DNA of 28,965 bases from a virus: positions 1 to 28,965 of the IMG/VR virus record IMGVR_UViG_3300031758_000424. One strand, given 5' to 3'. Below, in pieces: positions 1-6,626 of the stretch. Made by a program: the position numbers and the translations under genes. A model generated the notes under the pieces. The model was not told the origin of the DNA and made no database searches. It saw nothing but the letters and a program-made list of their open reading frames with translations. Position 1 is the stretch's first letter, and every line of letters begins with the position of its first letter.

Positions 1-1
1 A

Positions 2-43
2 GGTGTTAAAGAATTACAATATAAAGAAAGAGTTAAAATTTAA
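2..43 (+). CDS. 3' end of an upstream gene (partial)
   Basis: One forward frame runs from the window edge to a TAA at 41-43 and encodes the tail GVKELQYKERVKI, followed about 20 bases later by a strong terminator. A second forward frame would stop slightly further on, so the frame is a judgement based on composition. The fragment is too short to identify the product. Confidence 0.35.
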   Translation, partial: GVKELQYKERVKI

Positions 44-60
44 TTTATATAAATAAAAAT

Positions 61-90
61 AAAAAACCCTCTTTTTGAGGGTTTTTTATT
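61..90 (+). terminator. Rho-independent terminator
   Basis: AAAAAACCCTC and GAGGGTTTTTT form a perfect 11-bp stem around a TTTTT loop, followed by more T. It ends the upstream gene before the late sigma factor. The A-rich left arm means it could also work in the other direction. Confidence 0.85.
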
Positions 91-174
91 TTTTAAACTT
101 TTTAGACTATAGAGATATAACATGAAGTAAATAGCTTCAAAGAGTTAATCTCTTAAAAAAATAAGCTATAATGG

Positions 175-540
175 ATGTATTTAAATAATAAAGATCTCTA
201 TGTTGAGATAATCGTATCAAAAGCACAAGGTAAACTGACCAGAAATGCTGAAAAAATGTTAGAACTTCTTGGTAAGAAAACAATCAAAAAAATGAGATAT
301 TGGTCAAATGATGATAAACTTGATTGTTATCAATCGGGTTTATTAGATATGTATCAAAATTGGTATAATTTTAATGAAGATAAATCAGTGAATGCTTTTG
401 CTTATTTTACAGAAGTCTTTAAAAGAGGAATAGCTAAGGGTTTTAATGAGTTGTATAAGAAAAAGGGTGATAATGAGAATCAAATAAAATTAATATCTAT
501 AGAAGGTAGTAATGATGGCCAAGGACTACATTCTATTTAA
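175..540 (+). CDS. Late-transcription sigma factor, gp55-like
   Basis: 121 residues. The layout matches T4 gp55, the sigma-like subunit that recruits host RNA polymerase to late promoters. It has an N-terminal YLNNKDL (T4: YVNNKEL), a middle segment with NAEKMLELL (24-32) and MRYWSNDDKLDCYQSGLLDM (40-59), then the NF.EDKSVNAFAYFTEVFKRG region (66-85), which corresponds to sigma region 2, the part that binds core polymerase and the -10 element. T4 gp55 is about 185 residues, so this is a short version lacking most of the C-terminal tail. The ATG at 175 is chosen because the ATG at 171 meets a stop after five codons. It is a single gene bounded by terminators on both sides. It is the natural candidate to read the TTTAATATATA motifs described below. 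That link is inferred. Confidence 0.85.
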   Translation: MYLNNKDLYVEIIVSKAQGKLTRNAEKMLELLGKKTIKKMRYWSNDDKLDCYQSGLLDMYQNWYNFNEDKSVNAFAYFTEVFKRGIAKGFNELYKKKGDNENQIKLISIEGSNDGQGLHSI

Positions 541-555
541 ATAGTTTATCAAAAT

Positions 556-590
556 AAAAAAAACCCACTCAAATTGAGTGGGTTTTTTTT
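556..590. terminator. Bidirectional terminator
   Basis: AAACCCACTCA pairs with TGAGTGGGTTT around an AAT loop, with an A-run on the left and a T-run on the right. It lies between two converging genes, the sigma factor (ends 540) and glutamine synthetase (ends 602 on the minus strand), and can serve both. Confidence 0.88.
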
Positions 591-601
591 GAGTAGTATG
601 T

Positions 602-1675
602 TTATACTAATACTTCAGAATAAACTGTTTCTAACATTTTAGCAGATACTAAGTAAGGGTCACAATTTGAGGCTGGTCGTCTGTCTTCAAAATAACCTCT
701 ACCTTCAACCAAAGATTGTGCTGGAATTCTAATAGAAGTATCTCTAGTGCTATATCCATAACTAAATTCATGAATTCCTGATGTCTCATGTTCACCAGTA
801 AGTCTTTGTTCATTATGTAGACCATAAACCTGGATGTGTTCCATATGAGTTGATTCAAGCTTTGTCATTGTTTCTTTAATCAATTCGATACCACCATCTT
901 TTCTCATTTCTTTAGAAGAGAAATTGACGTGACAACCGGTTCCATTCCAATCTCCTTTAATTGGTTTCGGATGTAAAGATACGTTGACATTATGTTTTTC
1001 TGCAACTCTTTCCAAAATATATCTTGATATCCATAATTGATCAGAACCGTTCAAAGCAGTTACGGGGCCAATTTGATATTCCCATTGACCAAGTAAAACC
1101 TCAGCATTAATACCAGAAATATCTAAACCAATCTCTAAACACATATCCATGTGCTCTTCAACTATTTGTCTTCCAATTACAGTGTCAGCTCCGATTCCGC
1201 AATAATAATCACCTTGTGCTCTTGGTGTTTTACCAATTTCAAATCCAAGTGGAAGACCAACACCCTCACCAAATGGCAATCCTGGTTTATGAGTAAGTGT
1301 ATACTCTTGCTCCCAACCAAACCATGGAGACTCGTCTTTAGTTAAATTCGTAAGATTTAACTCATCTATAACATTAGATAAATTTCTTCTATTATTTGTT
1401 GGATGAGGAGTTCCATCTGGACTAAGTACCTCACAAAATACCAATTTATTAGGATACTCTCTAAATGGGTCTTTACAGACAAAAACTGGTTTTAGTAAAC
1501 AATCAGTGTTTTTCCCTTTTCCTGCCTCTGCTTGAAGAGTTGAACTTCCATCAAAAGACCACATTGCGTAATCCTCTGGATTATTTGTATCTGCTTTGTC
1601 AACAATTTTTGTTTTACTTCTGAGTTGTTGTGGCTCAGAACCATCTAACCAAATATACTCTAATTTAATTTTCAT
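602..1675 (-). CDS. Glutamine synthetase, type II (GSII)
   Basis: 357 residues, the normal full length for GSII, which joins ammonia to glutamate using ATP to make glutamine. Signature motifs appear in order: WSFDGSSTLQA (39-49), DPFR (69-72), WFGWEQEYTL (118-127), GDYYCGIGAD (155-164), AEVLLGQWEYQIGP (191-204), HPKPIKGDWNGTGCHVNFS (235-253), then HETSGIHEFSYG, RIPA and GYFEDRRPASNCDPY. These carry the glutamate, metal and ATP ligands, so the enzyme looks active. The RIPR usual in many eukaryotic enzymes reads RIPA, which I do not consider disabling. It stands alone between a bidirectional terminator and a divergent 74-base spacer. In a phage it is an auxiliary metabolic gene, probably taken from a bacterial host. 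It could support nucleotide and amino-acid synthesis during infection. Confidence 0.93.
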   Translation of the reverse strand: MKIKLEYIWLDGSEPQQLRSKTKIVDKADTNNPEDYAMWSFDGSSTLQAEAGKGKNTDCLLKPVFVCKDPFREYPNKLVFCEVLSPDGTPHPTNNRRNLSNVIDELNLTNLTKDESPWFGWEQEYTLTHKPGLPFGEGVGLPLGFEIGKTPRAQGDYYCGIGADTVIGRQIVEEHMDMCLEIGLDISGINAEVLLGQWEYQIGPVTALNGSDQLWISRYILERVAEKHNVNVSLHPKPIKGDWNGTGCHVNFSSKEMRKDGGIELIKETMTKLESTHMEHIQVYGLHNEQRLTGEHETSGIHEFSYGYSTRDTSIRIPAQSLVEGRGYFEDRRPASNCDPYLVSAKMLETVYSEVLV

Positions 1676-1749
1676 AAAGTGTTTTTTTTATTTTATTTCA
1701 TATTTAAACTTTGTTTAATTTTTAAATACAAAAATCATAAATTGTTTTT

Positions 1750-2049
1750 ATGAATCAAATATTATTACAGATTTGGGAGGAATCAGAGTTAGGAAATCAA
1801 TTAAGACCGGATGGTTGTTCGTTACATTTGGATTATGCAAGTCATAAAGAATATATTAATTTTATAGTAAATTCTAGAAATAGTGAAATTGTTCCTGCTA
1901 TATATGAAAACTTTGTTGGTGATCCTGTTTATGTTTTTGTGAATGATGTAATATATGGAATTCTACAAAGAGATAAAAACGTTAGACTACAGGAACATGA
2001 GTTTAATAATCTTTTAGGTCTAAGAGAAATCGAAATATCAAATGACTAG
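1750..2049 (+). CDS. Hypothetical protein
   Basis: 99 residues, soluble, with no motif I recognise. It has mixed alpha/beta composition with an acidic C-terminus (REIEISND). It opens a two-gene unit: its stop overlaps the start of the membrane protein at 2042 by 8 bases, so the two are probably co-translated. The 74-base spacer shared with the divergent glutamine synthetase gene holds no clear TATATA-type promoter. Confidence 0.7.
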   Translation: MNQILLQIWEESELGNQLRPDGCSLHLDYASHKEYINFIVNSRNSEIVPAIYENFVGDPVYVFVNDVIYGILQRDKNVRLQEHEFNNLLGLREIEISND

Positions 2050-2389
2050 TATTTTTTACATATTTATACCATTCTTTATATGGATGAATCTATACTATTT
2101 AGCTAATTTGACTAAATTAGATGCTAGATTTTACCAGAAAGATTTGTCTAATATGAGTAAGAGTGATTTTTTTTACTATTTTTTAAGAGTAACTTATTGG
2201 ATTTGGTTGTTTATTGGTTTTTTTACATCAATCTACTTTTTCTTCTTATCAATGATTTTAATAAATATAGCCAAGTTTCCGATTTATCATTTAGTTAAAA
2301 AATTATATAGATTATATAATGTTTTGGTTCCGATATTTTCTATAATAATAATGATAATTATAATGTTTTATTTGTTTTTCAAACATTAA
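2042..2389 (+). CDS. Small integral membrane protein
   Basis: 115 residues, very rich in F, I, L and Y. Hydrophobic stretches at about 3-21, 52-82 and 92-113 suggest three, possibly four, membrane segments. A polar piece (LTKLDARFYQKDLSNMSKSD, about 24-43) lies between the first two. There is no recognisable family motif. Small phage membrane proteins include holins and superinfection-exclusion proteins. No lysis gene is adjacent, so neither role can be assigned. It overlaps the end of the converging gp4-like gene by 11 bases. Confidence 0.7.
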   Translation: MTSIFYIFIPFFIWMNLYYLANLTKLDARFYQKDLSNMSKSDFFYYFLRVTYWIWLFIGFFTSIYFFFLSMILINIAKFPIYHLVKKLYRLYNVLVPIFSIIIMIIIMFYLFFKH

Positions 2390-2906
2390 ATTTCTTTAGA
2401 TGGTCTTCAGTAATTATTATAAACTCATAACCCTTTTTATTGCACCAGTTTATCATCGTTTCCCACTTGTTTTTATTCTTATATGCCATTTTCAAATCAT
2501 ATTCAAAGTTTTTTAACTTTTTTGTACCCTTTTCTGGAACTTGGAGTTTACCTTCGTTTAACGCAATGACCATTTTATATTCTTTCATAGGTTTTACTTC
2601 TACAACTACTTGCCTTAACTGACCGTTTTCGTTTCTCATCTCATAATAAAAATCTGGATAGTAGCAGTGCTCTTTTACTTTCATGTCACCATTATCAAAA
2701 TGAGTCATTTGATAAGGTATTCTCATACATTCTGCTCCCCACTTAGTTATTTTTTCATTATGATCTAACCAAGTCATAATTTTTTTTTCCCAAGAACTTC
2801 TGTAGTAAACACCACCTATTGTATTTAATTTTATTATTTTATCTTTGTTTTTAGGAATATAATTACCTTGAGAATAATTAGTATTATTTGGCTTAGAGTT
2901 TAACAT
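2379..2906 (-). CDS. Head-completion nuclease, gp4-like
   Basis: 175 residues. It follows the layout of T4 gp4 (also called gp50), a protein needed to finish DNA-filled heads before tail joining, with a PD-(D/E)xK nuclease fold. Visible motifs are VYYRSSWEKKIMTWLD (33-48), KWGAECMRIPY (55-65), YYPDFYYE (82-89) and VVEVKP (101-106). P84-D85 and E103-x-K105 form the nuclease signature, and E40 may be a further metal ligand. T4 gp4 is about 150 residues. The extra length here is a polar N-terminus. It diverges from the 233-residue gene at 2952 across a 45-base promoter region. Confidence 0.82.
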   Translation of the reverse strand: MLNSKPNNTNYSQGNYIPKNKDKIIKLNTIGGVYYRSSWEKKIMTWLDHNEKITKWGAECMRIPYQMTHFDNGDMKVKEHCYYPDFYYEMRNENGQLRQVVVEVKPMKEYKMVIALNEGKLQVPEKGTKKLKNFEYDLKMAYKNKNKWETMINWCNKKGYEFIIITEDHLKKFNV

Positions 2907-2924
2907 ATTTGTCTACTTTCTTTA

Positions 2925-2935
2925 TTTTATATATA
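2925..2935 (+). promoter_or_regulatory. Putative late promoter (TTTTATATATA)
   Basis: TTTTATATATA is a close variant of the recurrent TTTAATATATA motif. It lies 16 bases before the ATG at 2952 and leaves a short A-rich leader. It is almost self-complementary in its TATATA core and could also serve the divergent gp4-like gene. Confidence 0.45.
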
Positions 2936-2951
2936 AAAACAAAAACTCTTT

Positions 2952-3653
2952 ATGGGTGAATTAATCGAAAGGTCTAAGCTTAGTTTGTTAGTTAATGGTA
3001 ATGGTTTGGCTGATAATTTCAAAAAAAATTCTTTATGGTTTTATGAACAATACCAAAAATCTTCTGAAGAGATTAAAAATATTCAAACAAAAGATATATT
3101 TCCTGGTGGATTTTATTTCTTTCATTATTTAGATGATTCTAACTGGATGAAATGGTCTCCTGTTTTTGTTTCGGATTTTAGGAAGTTTTCAAATAAAATT
3201 ATTATATTTGCAGTAAACTTTAATTTAATACCATTGGAAATCAGAGTTTTTTTATTTGATAAGTTTATAAAACCTGAAGATTTTGAAAAAAATAATTTTT
3301 TAAAAGTAGATTTTAATGGTATGTATAATGAATTAAGAAGTATAGGATTTGAATATGCACTTATGGAGTTTGATTCTTCTAGAATACAATTAGTTCATAG
3401 AATCGGATTAAATGTATTGCCAAGATTTTTATATCATCAACATCCTAAAAATTTATATGATCCTAAAAAGTTAGTGGATATTTGGAAAGTTAAATTAGAA
3501 AAAAGAGATAGCAGACATAAAGAAATGACAACTTCAATATTAAGTGAATTTTATGATGTTGCTTTTGATATAGATGAAAAATATAGTACGTTAAAAAACC
3601 ATATAAATCGAATTAGAACAAATCAAATAAAATACGGAAACAAGTTAAAATAA
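2952..3653 (+). CDS. Conserved-looking phage protein, function unknown
   Basis: 233 residues, soluble. The middle (about 50-105) reads FPGGFYFFHYLDD...SPVFVSDF...IIIFAVNFNLIPLEIRVFL. The pattern PG-x-Y-x-F, then xPVFV, then NxxxxPxxxR recalls conserved T4-like phage proteins of the head/neck gene region, but I cannot name the family. The C-terminal third is basic and helical. It lies between the head-completion nuclease and the portal, which suggests a role in head or neck assembly. T4 gp2 (DNA-end protector), next to gp4 in T4, is a candidate worth testing. No sequence match supports it from memory. Confidence 0.75.
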   Translation: MGELIERSKLSLLVNGNGLADNFKKNSLWFYEQYQKSSEEIKNIQTKDIFPGGFYFFHYLDDSNWMKWSPVFVSDFRKFSNKIIIFAVNFNLIPLEIRVFLFDKFIKPEDFEKNNFLKVDFNGMYNELRSIGFEYALMEFDSSRIQLVHRIGLNVLPRFLYHQHPKNLYDPKKLVDIWKVKLEKRDSRHKEMTTSILSEFYDVAFDIDEKYSTLKNHINRIRTNQIKYGNKLK

Positions 3654-3658
3654 ATCAT

Positions 3659-3967
3659 ATGAAAATTTTCAATTTTAAATCAAAAAAAGAGTCAGAGTTA
3701 AAACCTATGGGTGTAAAGAAAACGGTAGAAAGACCATTTCAACCTGTAAACAGATTAAGTGATGATGAGTTACAAAAATTAATCTCTGATACAAAAAAAG
3801 AAAAAGAGAAGATAAAATCTATGGATCCATATTTCTTACAAGAAATATCTGATAGATTGTTTGGTCCTGAGGCAGAAGATTATATAAAAGCTATAAAAGA
3901 ATTAAATTCAAAATACAAACCAAGAGCTGGTAGAACAGGTCATGATATTTTTAAAATCGAGAAATAG
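3659..3967 (+). CDS. Small hypothetical protein upstream of portal
   Basis: 102 residues, lysine-rich and highly charged, with a long predicted helix around LSDDELQKLISDTKKEKEKI. There is no known motif. It starts 5 bases after the preceding stop, so it shares that transcript. Its stop codon lies in the loop of a terminator hairpin. Its position just before the portal would fit a small head-assembly factor, but that is only context. Confidence 0.7.
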   Translation: MKIFNFKSKKESELKPMGVKKTVERPFQPVNRLSDDELQKLISDTKKEKEKIKSMDPYFLQEISDRLFGPEAEDYIKAIKELNSKYKPRAGRTGHDIFKIEK

Positions 3968-3982
3968 TCTCGATTTTTTTTT
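3953..3982 (+). terminator. Terminator overlapping the stop codon
   Basis: AAAATCGAG (3953-3961) pairs with CTCGATTTT (3969-3977) around a 7-base loop that contains the TAG stop of the preceding gene, and is followed by a T-run. It separates the 2952-3967 unit from the portal unit. Confidence 0.8.
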
Positions 3983-4003
3983 GTTTTGGAGGAATAACCA
4001 TAA

Positions 4004-4014
4004 TTTAATATATA
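4004..4014 (+). promoter_or_regulatory. Putative late promoter of portal gene (TTTAATATATA)
   Basis: Exact copy of the recurrent motif, just after a terminator and 25 bases before the portal ATG. It would leave a leader of about 15-20 bases. Confidence 0.55.
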
Positions 4015-4039
4015 TGGTAAATTTTTATATAAATAATAG

Positions 4040-5761
4040 ATGGCAACTTATAACAATTTTGGTTCCACTCAACAAAATAATTCAAACTTTGCATTTGCTT
4101 CTAATTCTGCAGTAGAAAACAAAGGATTATTTTCTAGGATTCTCAGAACACTTTCTAACTATGGAATGAATTACGATGATATGATAATTCGTAATCAAGT
4201 TGGTATTGGTATAAATGAAGATCCATATGCGGCTAAAGGTAACTCGATGTATGATTTCTTTTCTCAAAGAGCAGTTGCGTCTGTTTTGAACAGAAAATCT
4301 ATACCTTATTTAGATAAAGCATATGCTGATAAAAGAAGAATATTAAGAGAATATTCAATCAAAGATGAAATAAGAGATTTTGTTTCTACAATTTGTGATG
4401 AATCTATTGTTTTCAATGATGATAGTGACTTTTGTGCTCCTAAATCTATTTCAAATGAATATTCTCAAGAGGTAAGAGACAAATATCAAGAATATTTTGA
4501 GAAAATTTATAACAAATTTGGATTTTCTGATAATATAACTGCTTGGAGTATGATGAAAGATTTTCTAATTGATGGTCATATTGCAATAGAAATAATTTTT
4601 GATGATAAAAAGAAAAACATTATTGGTTTTAATAGATTGAGACCTGACACTTTAGTTCCGGCATATGAACCAACTATAGGACATCTATGGATTCAGTTTC
4701 CTGAAGATCCTCAATTAAGAAGAATATTTTTAGATTCTCAGATTATTTATGTCTCCTACTCTACACAAAATGATTATTCAGAGACATCTTATGTTGAGGG
4801 TTTAATAAAGCCTTATAATCAATTAAAAATACTTGAACAAACAAGAATTATGTTCAATATAGTAAATGCGACTGTATATCAAAAATTCACGATTCCAATC
4901 AAAGGTTTATCAAGACAAAGAGCTGAGGAACAAATAGGTCAACTTATTCATGATTATTCAGAAGAAGTTGAATGGGATGATTCTTTAGGAACTTTGACTA
5001 TTAATGGCGCCAAGCATTTACCTTATAATAAACAAATATGGTTTCCTGAAGGTGATGCTGGAACTCCGAATATGGAATTAGTTTCTCCACAGGGTCATGA
5101 TTTGAATGATGAAACTATGCTATCTTGGTTTTATAAAGCTCTTAAAAGAGCCTCTAAGATACCTATGCAACGATTTGAGGCTGAGAATGGTGGTGGAAAT
5201 TTATTTGGAGACTCATCAGAAATGACTAGAGATGAAATTAAATTTCACAATTTCATTTCAAGATTACGTGCTAACTTTAAAGAATTGATAGTGAAACCTC
5301 TGAAACTACAGATGTTGATAGAGTTTCCTGAACTGAAAGATGATGAAGTTTTCACAAATCAGGTAGATATTCAATTCTATTCTAATCAACTATTTGAAGA
5401 TTGGAAGAAAATCAATAATCTGTCTAAAAGATCTGAGATTGTTGGAACTTTATTAGGAGTTATGAATGGTGAAAAACCTTATTTCCATATTGAATGGATT
5501 ATGGATAATGTATTCAAACTAACACCTGAACAGAAGGCTGAAAATGAAAGATATTGGGCTAGAGATGTGGCGAATGTCGCGGCTGGTGCAGCTGGTGCTG
5601 CTCCTGCAGAGGGTGGTGAGGCAGCTCCGGCTGAAGGCGGTGAGGCAGCTCCTGCGGAAGGTGGTGAAGCGGCTCCTGCTGAAGGTGAAGCTCCTGCTGA
5701 AGGTGGTGGAGAAGCTCCTGCTGAAGGTGGTGGAGAAGGTGGTGGAGAGTTTGAATTCTAA
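4040..5761 (+). CDS. Portal vertex protein, gp20-like
   Basis: 573 residues (T4 gp20 is 524). Twelve copies form the ring at one capsid vertex through which DNA is packaged and the tail joins. Features of the family are the central VEGLIKPYNQLKILEQTRIMFNI stem region, the GDAGTPNMELVSPQGHDLND segment and the wing/clip portion DEIKFHNFISRLRANF...LKLQML with DIQFYSNQLFEDWKK. The last ~55 residues are a low-complexity tail built from GEAAPAEG repeats, ending GGGEFEF, which is not part of the standard fold. The gene follows a terminator and a TTTAATATATA motif. Its 3' end overlaps the converging gene at 5758 by 4 bases. Confidence 0.92.
   Translation: MATYNNFGSTQQNNSNFAFASNSAVENKGLFSRILRTLSNYGMNYDDMIIRNQVGIGINEDPYAAKGNSMYDFFSQRAVASVLNRKSIPYLDKAYADKRRILREYSIKDEIRDFVSTICDESIVFNDDSDFCAPKSISNEYSQEVRDKYQEYFEKIYNKFGFSDNITAWSMMKDFLIDGHIAIEIIFDDKKKNIIGFNRLRPDTLVPAYEPTIGHLWIQFPEDPQLRRIFLDSQIIYVSYSTQNDYSETSYVEGLIKPYNQLKILEQTRIMFNIVNATVYQKFTIPIKGLSRQRAEEQIGQLIHDYSEEVEWDDSLGTLTINGAKHLPYNKQIWFPEGDAGTPNMELVSPQGHDLNDETMLSWFYKALKRASKIPMQRFEAENGGGNLFGDSSEMTRDEIKFHNFISRLRANFKELIVKPLKLQMLIEFPELKDDEVFTNQVDIQFYSNQLFEDWKKINNLSKRSEIVGTLLGVMNGEKPYFHIEWIMDNVFKLTPEQKAENERYWARDVANVAAGAAGAAPAEGGEAAPAEGGEAAPAEGGEAAPAEGEAPAEGGGEAPAEGGGEGGGEFEF
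5597..5746 (+). repeat. In-frame 24-base repeats (GEAAPAEG tail of portal)
   Basis: A 24-base unit encoding approximately GEAAPAEG is repeated about three times, followed by shorter AEGEAP and GGGEAPAEG variants. The copies differ at third codon positions (for example GCAGCTCCG and GCGGCTCCT). The stretch is clearly more GC-rich than the rest of the window. It encodes an acidic, flexible Ala/Pro/Glu/Gly tail. Confidence 0.85.
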
Positions 5762-6192
5762 GAGTTCAGAATTTCTAAATCAAAATCTGATAATGAATTG
5801 ATTCCTTTTTCTAGTATTTTATCCAAAACATCATCTTTTGTAGTCCAGTCTTTTTTGAACAATTTAATAAGTTTTAGAACTTCATTCTTAACTGGTTGAT
5901 TTCTATAGTTTTTATATGATAATTTTAAATTATTATCAAAAATAATATCCTTTGTCAAATCAAATATTTTATGATCGATAGAGTATTTTAGATATAGTTC
6001 AGATATCTTATTTAATAGATATTTGTCTAGAATGGCAAACATACATTCGTATTCTTTTTCATCGGTAAACTCAACCATTGATATCTTGTTGTATAATGTT
6101 GATACATAATCTACCTCTGTTGATGACATAGACATAATTATTTCATCAATCTCTCTTTGGTGTTTAGTGGTTGTTATCTTATAAAACCTCAT
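5758..6192 (-). CDS. Hypothetical protein
   Basis: 144 residues, charged and mostly helical by composition, with no recognised motif. Last gene of a minus-strand unit: its start overlaps the stop of the upstream gene by 4 bases (ATGA type), which indicates translational coupling. Its stop overlaps the end of the portal gene on the other strand. Confidence 0.65.
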   Translation of the reverse strand: MRFYKITTTKHQREIDEIIMSMSSTEVDYVSTLYNKISMVEFTDEKEYECMFAILDKYLLNKISELYLKYSIDHKIFDLTKDIIFDNNLKLSYKNYRNQPVKNEVLKLIKLFKKDWTTKDDVLDKILEKGINSLSDFDLEILNS

Positions 6193-6626
6193 GCTGCTTG
6201 TTTTGGTAATTCAAAATAAAAGTTATCTATTTGTCCTTCTATATTTATATGTTGATTAAGTTTTAATTCTAAGCCGGACTCTACTAAGTTTTTAATTACT
6301 TTACCCCATCGTGTGTTTAATAAAATTAATTCAGCTTCTAGTTTCAAAATTTCATTTTCTAAAATTATAAAAGTTAATTTTTTCAAAGATGAACATGCAT
6401 TTGTTAGTGATGTTGTGTATGTATATTCTTGGTCACTTACTGAGATATAAAAGACCATTGGATTATTTTTGATTTCTATATCAAATTGAATTTTTTTTCC
6501 TTTCTCTAATAATTGGTTGAGATTTATTTCTCTTTTGTATTTTTTCCAATTTGAAAATCTCGATAATAAATGTTCATAATCAGTTATTTTATTATTATCT
6601 AACTCAACACTAAACTCTTTTGTCAT
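6189..6626 (-). CDS. Hypothetical protein
   Basis: 145 residues. N-terminal half mixed, with LLSRFSNWKKYKREINLNQL; middle FYISVSDQEYTYTTSLTNAC; then a long helix LKKLTFIILENEILKLEAEL. No family recognised. It is sandwiched with 1-base and 4-base overlaps between the RNase R-like gene and the gene at 5758, so the three form a tight operon. A role connected with the exonuclease is possible but unsupported by sequence. Confidence 0.65.
   Translation of the reverse strand: MTKEFSVELDNNKITDYEHLLSRFSNWKKYKREINLNQLLEKGKKIQFDIEIKNNPMVFYISVSDQEYTYTTSLTNACSSLKKLTFIILENEILKLEAELILLNTRWGKVIKNLVESGLELKLNQHINIEGQIDNFYFELPKQAA

Noticed and set aside
138-152. AAGAG/CTCTT hairpin upstream of the sigma factor as a terminator
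   Set aside because: The stem is 5 bp, AT-rich and lacks a T-run. A strong terminator already lies at 61-90. It might be a leader hairpin, but evidence is too thin.
3988-3994. GGAGGA as a Shine-Dalgarno site
   Set aside because: It is nearly 50 bases from the portal ATG, and no other gene in the window has such a site.
4028-4035. Perfect T4 late promoter TATAAATA just before the portal ATG
   Set aside because: Only 4 bases separate it from the ATG, and a TTTAATATATA motif shared with other genes lies 14 bases upstream. In such AT-rich DNA the string can occur by chance (another is at 48-55, inside a gene end). It remains a possible alternative, but I did not annotate it.
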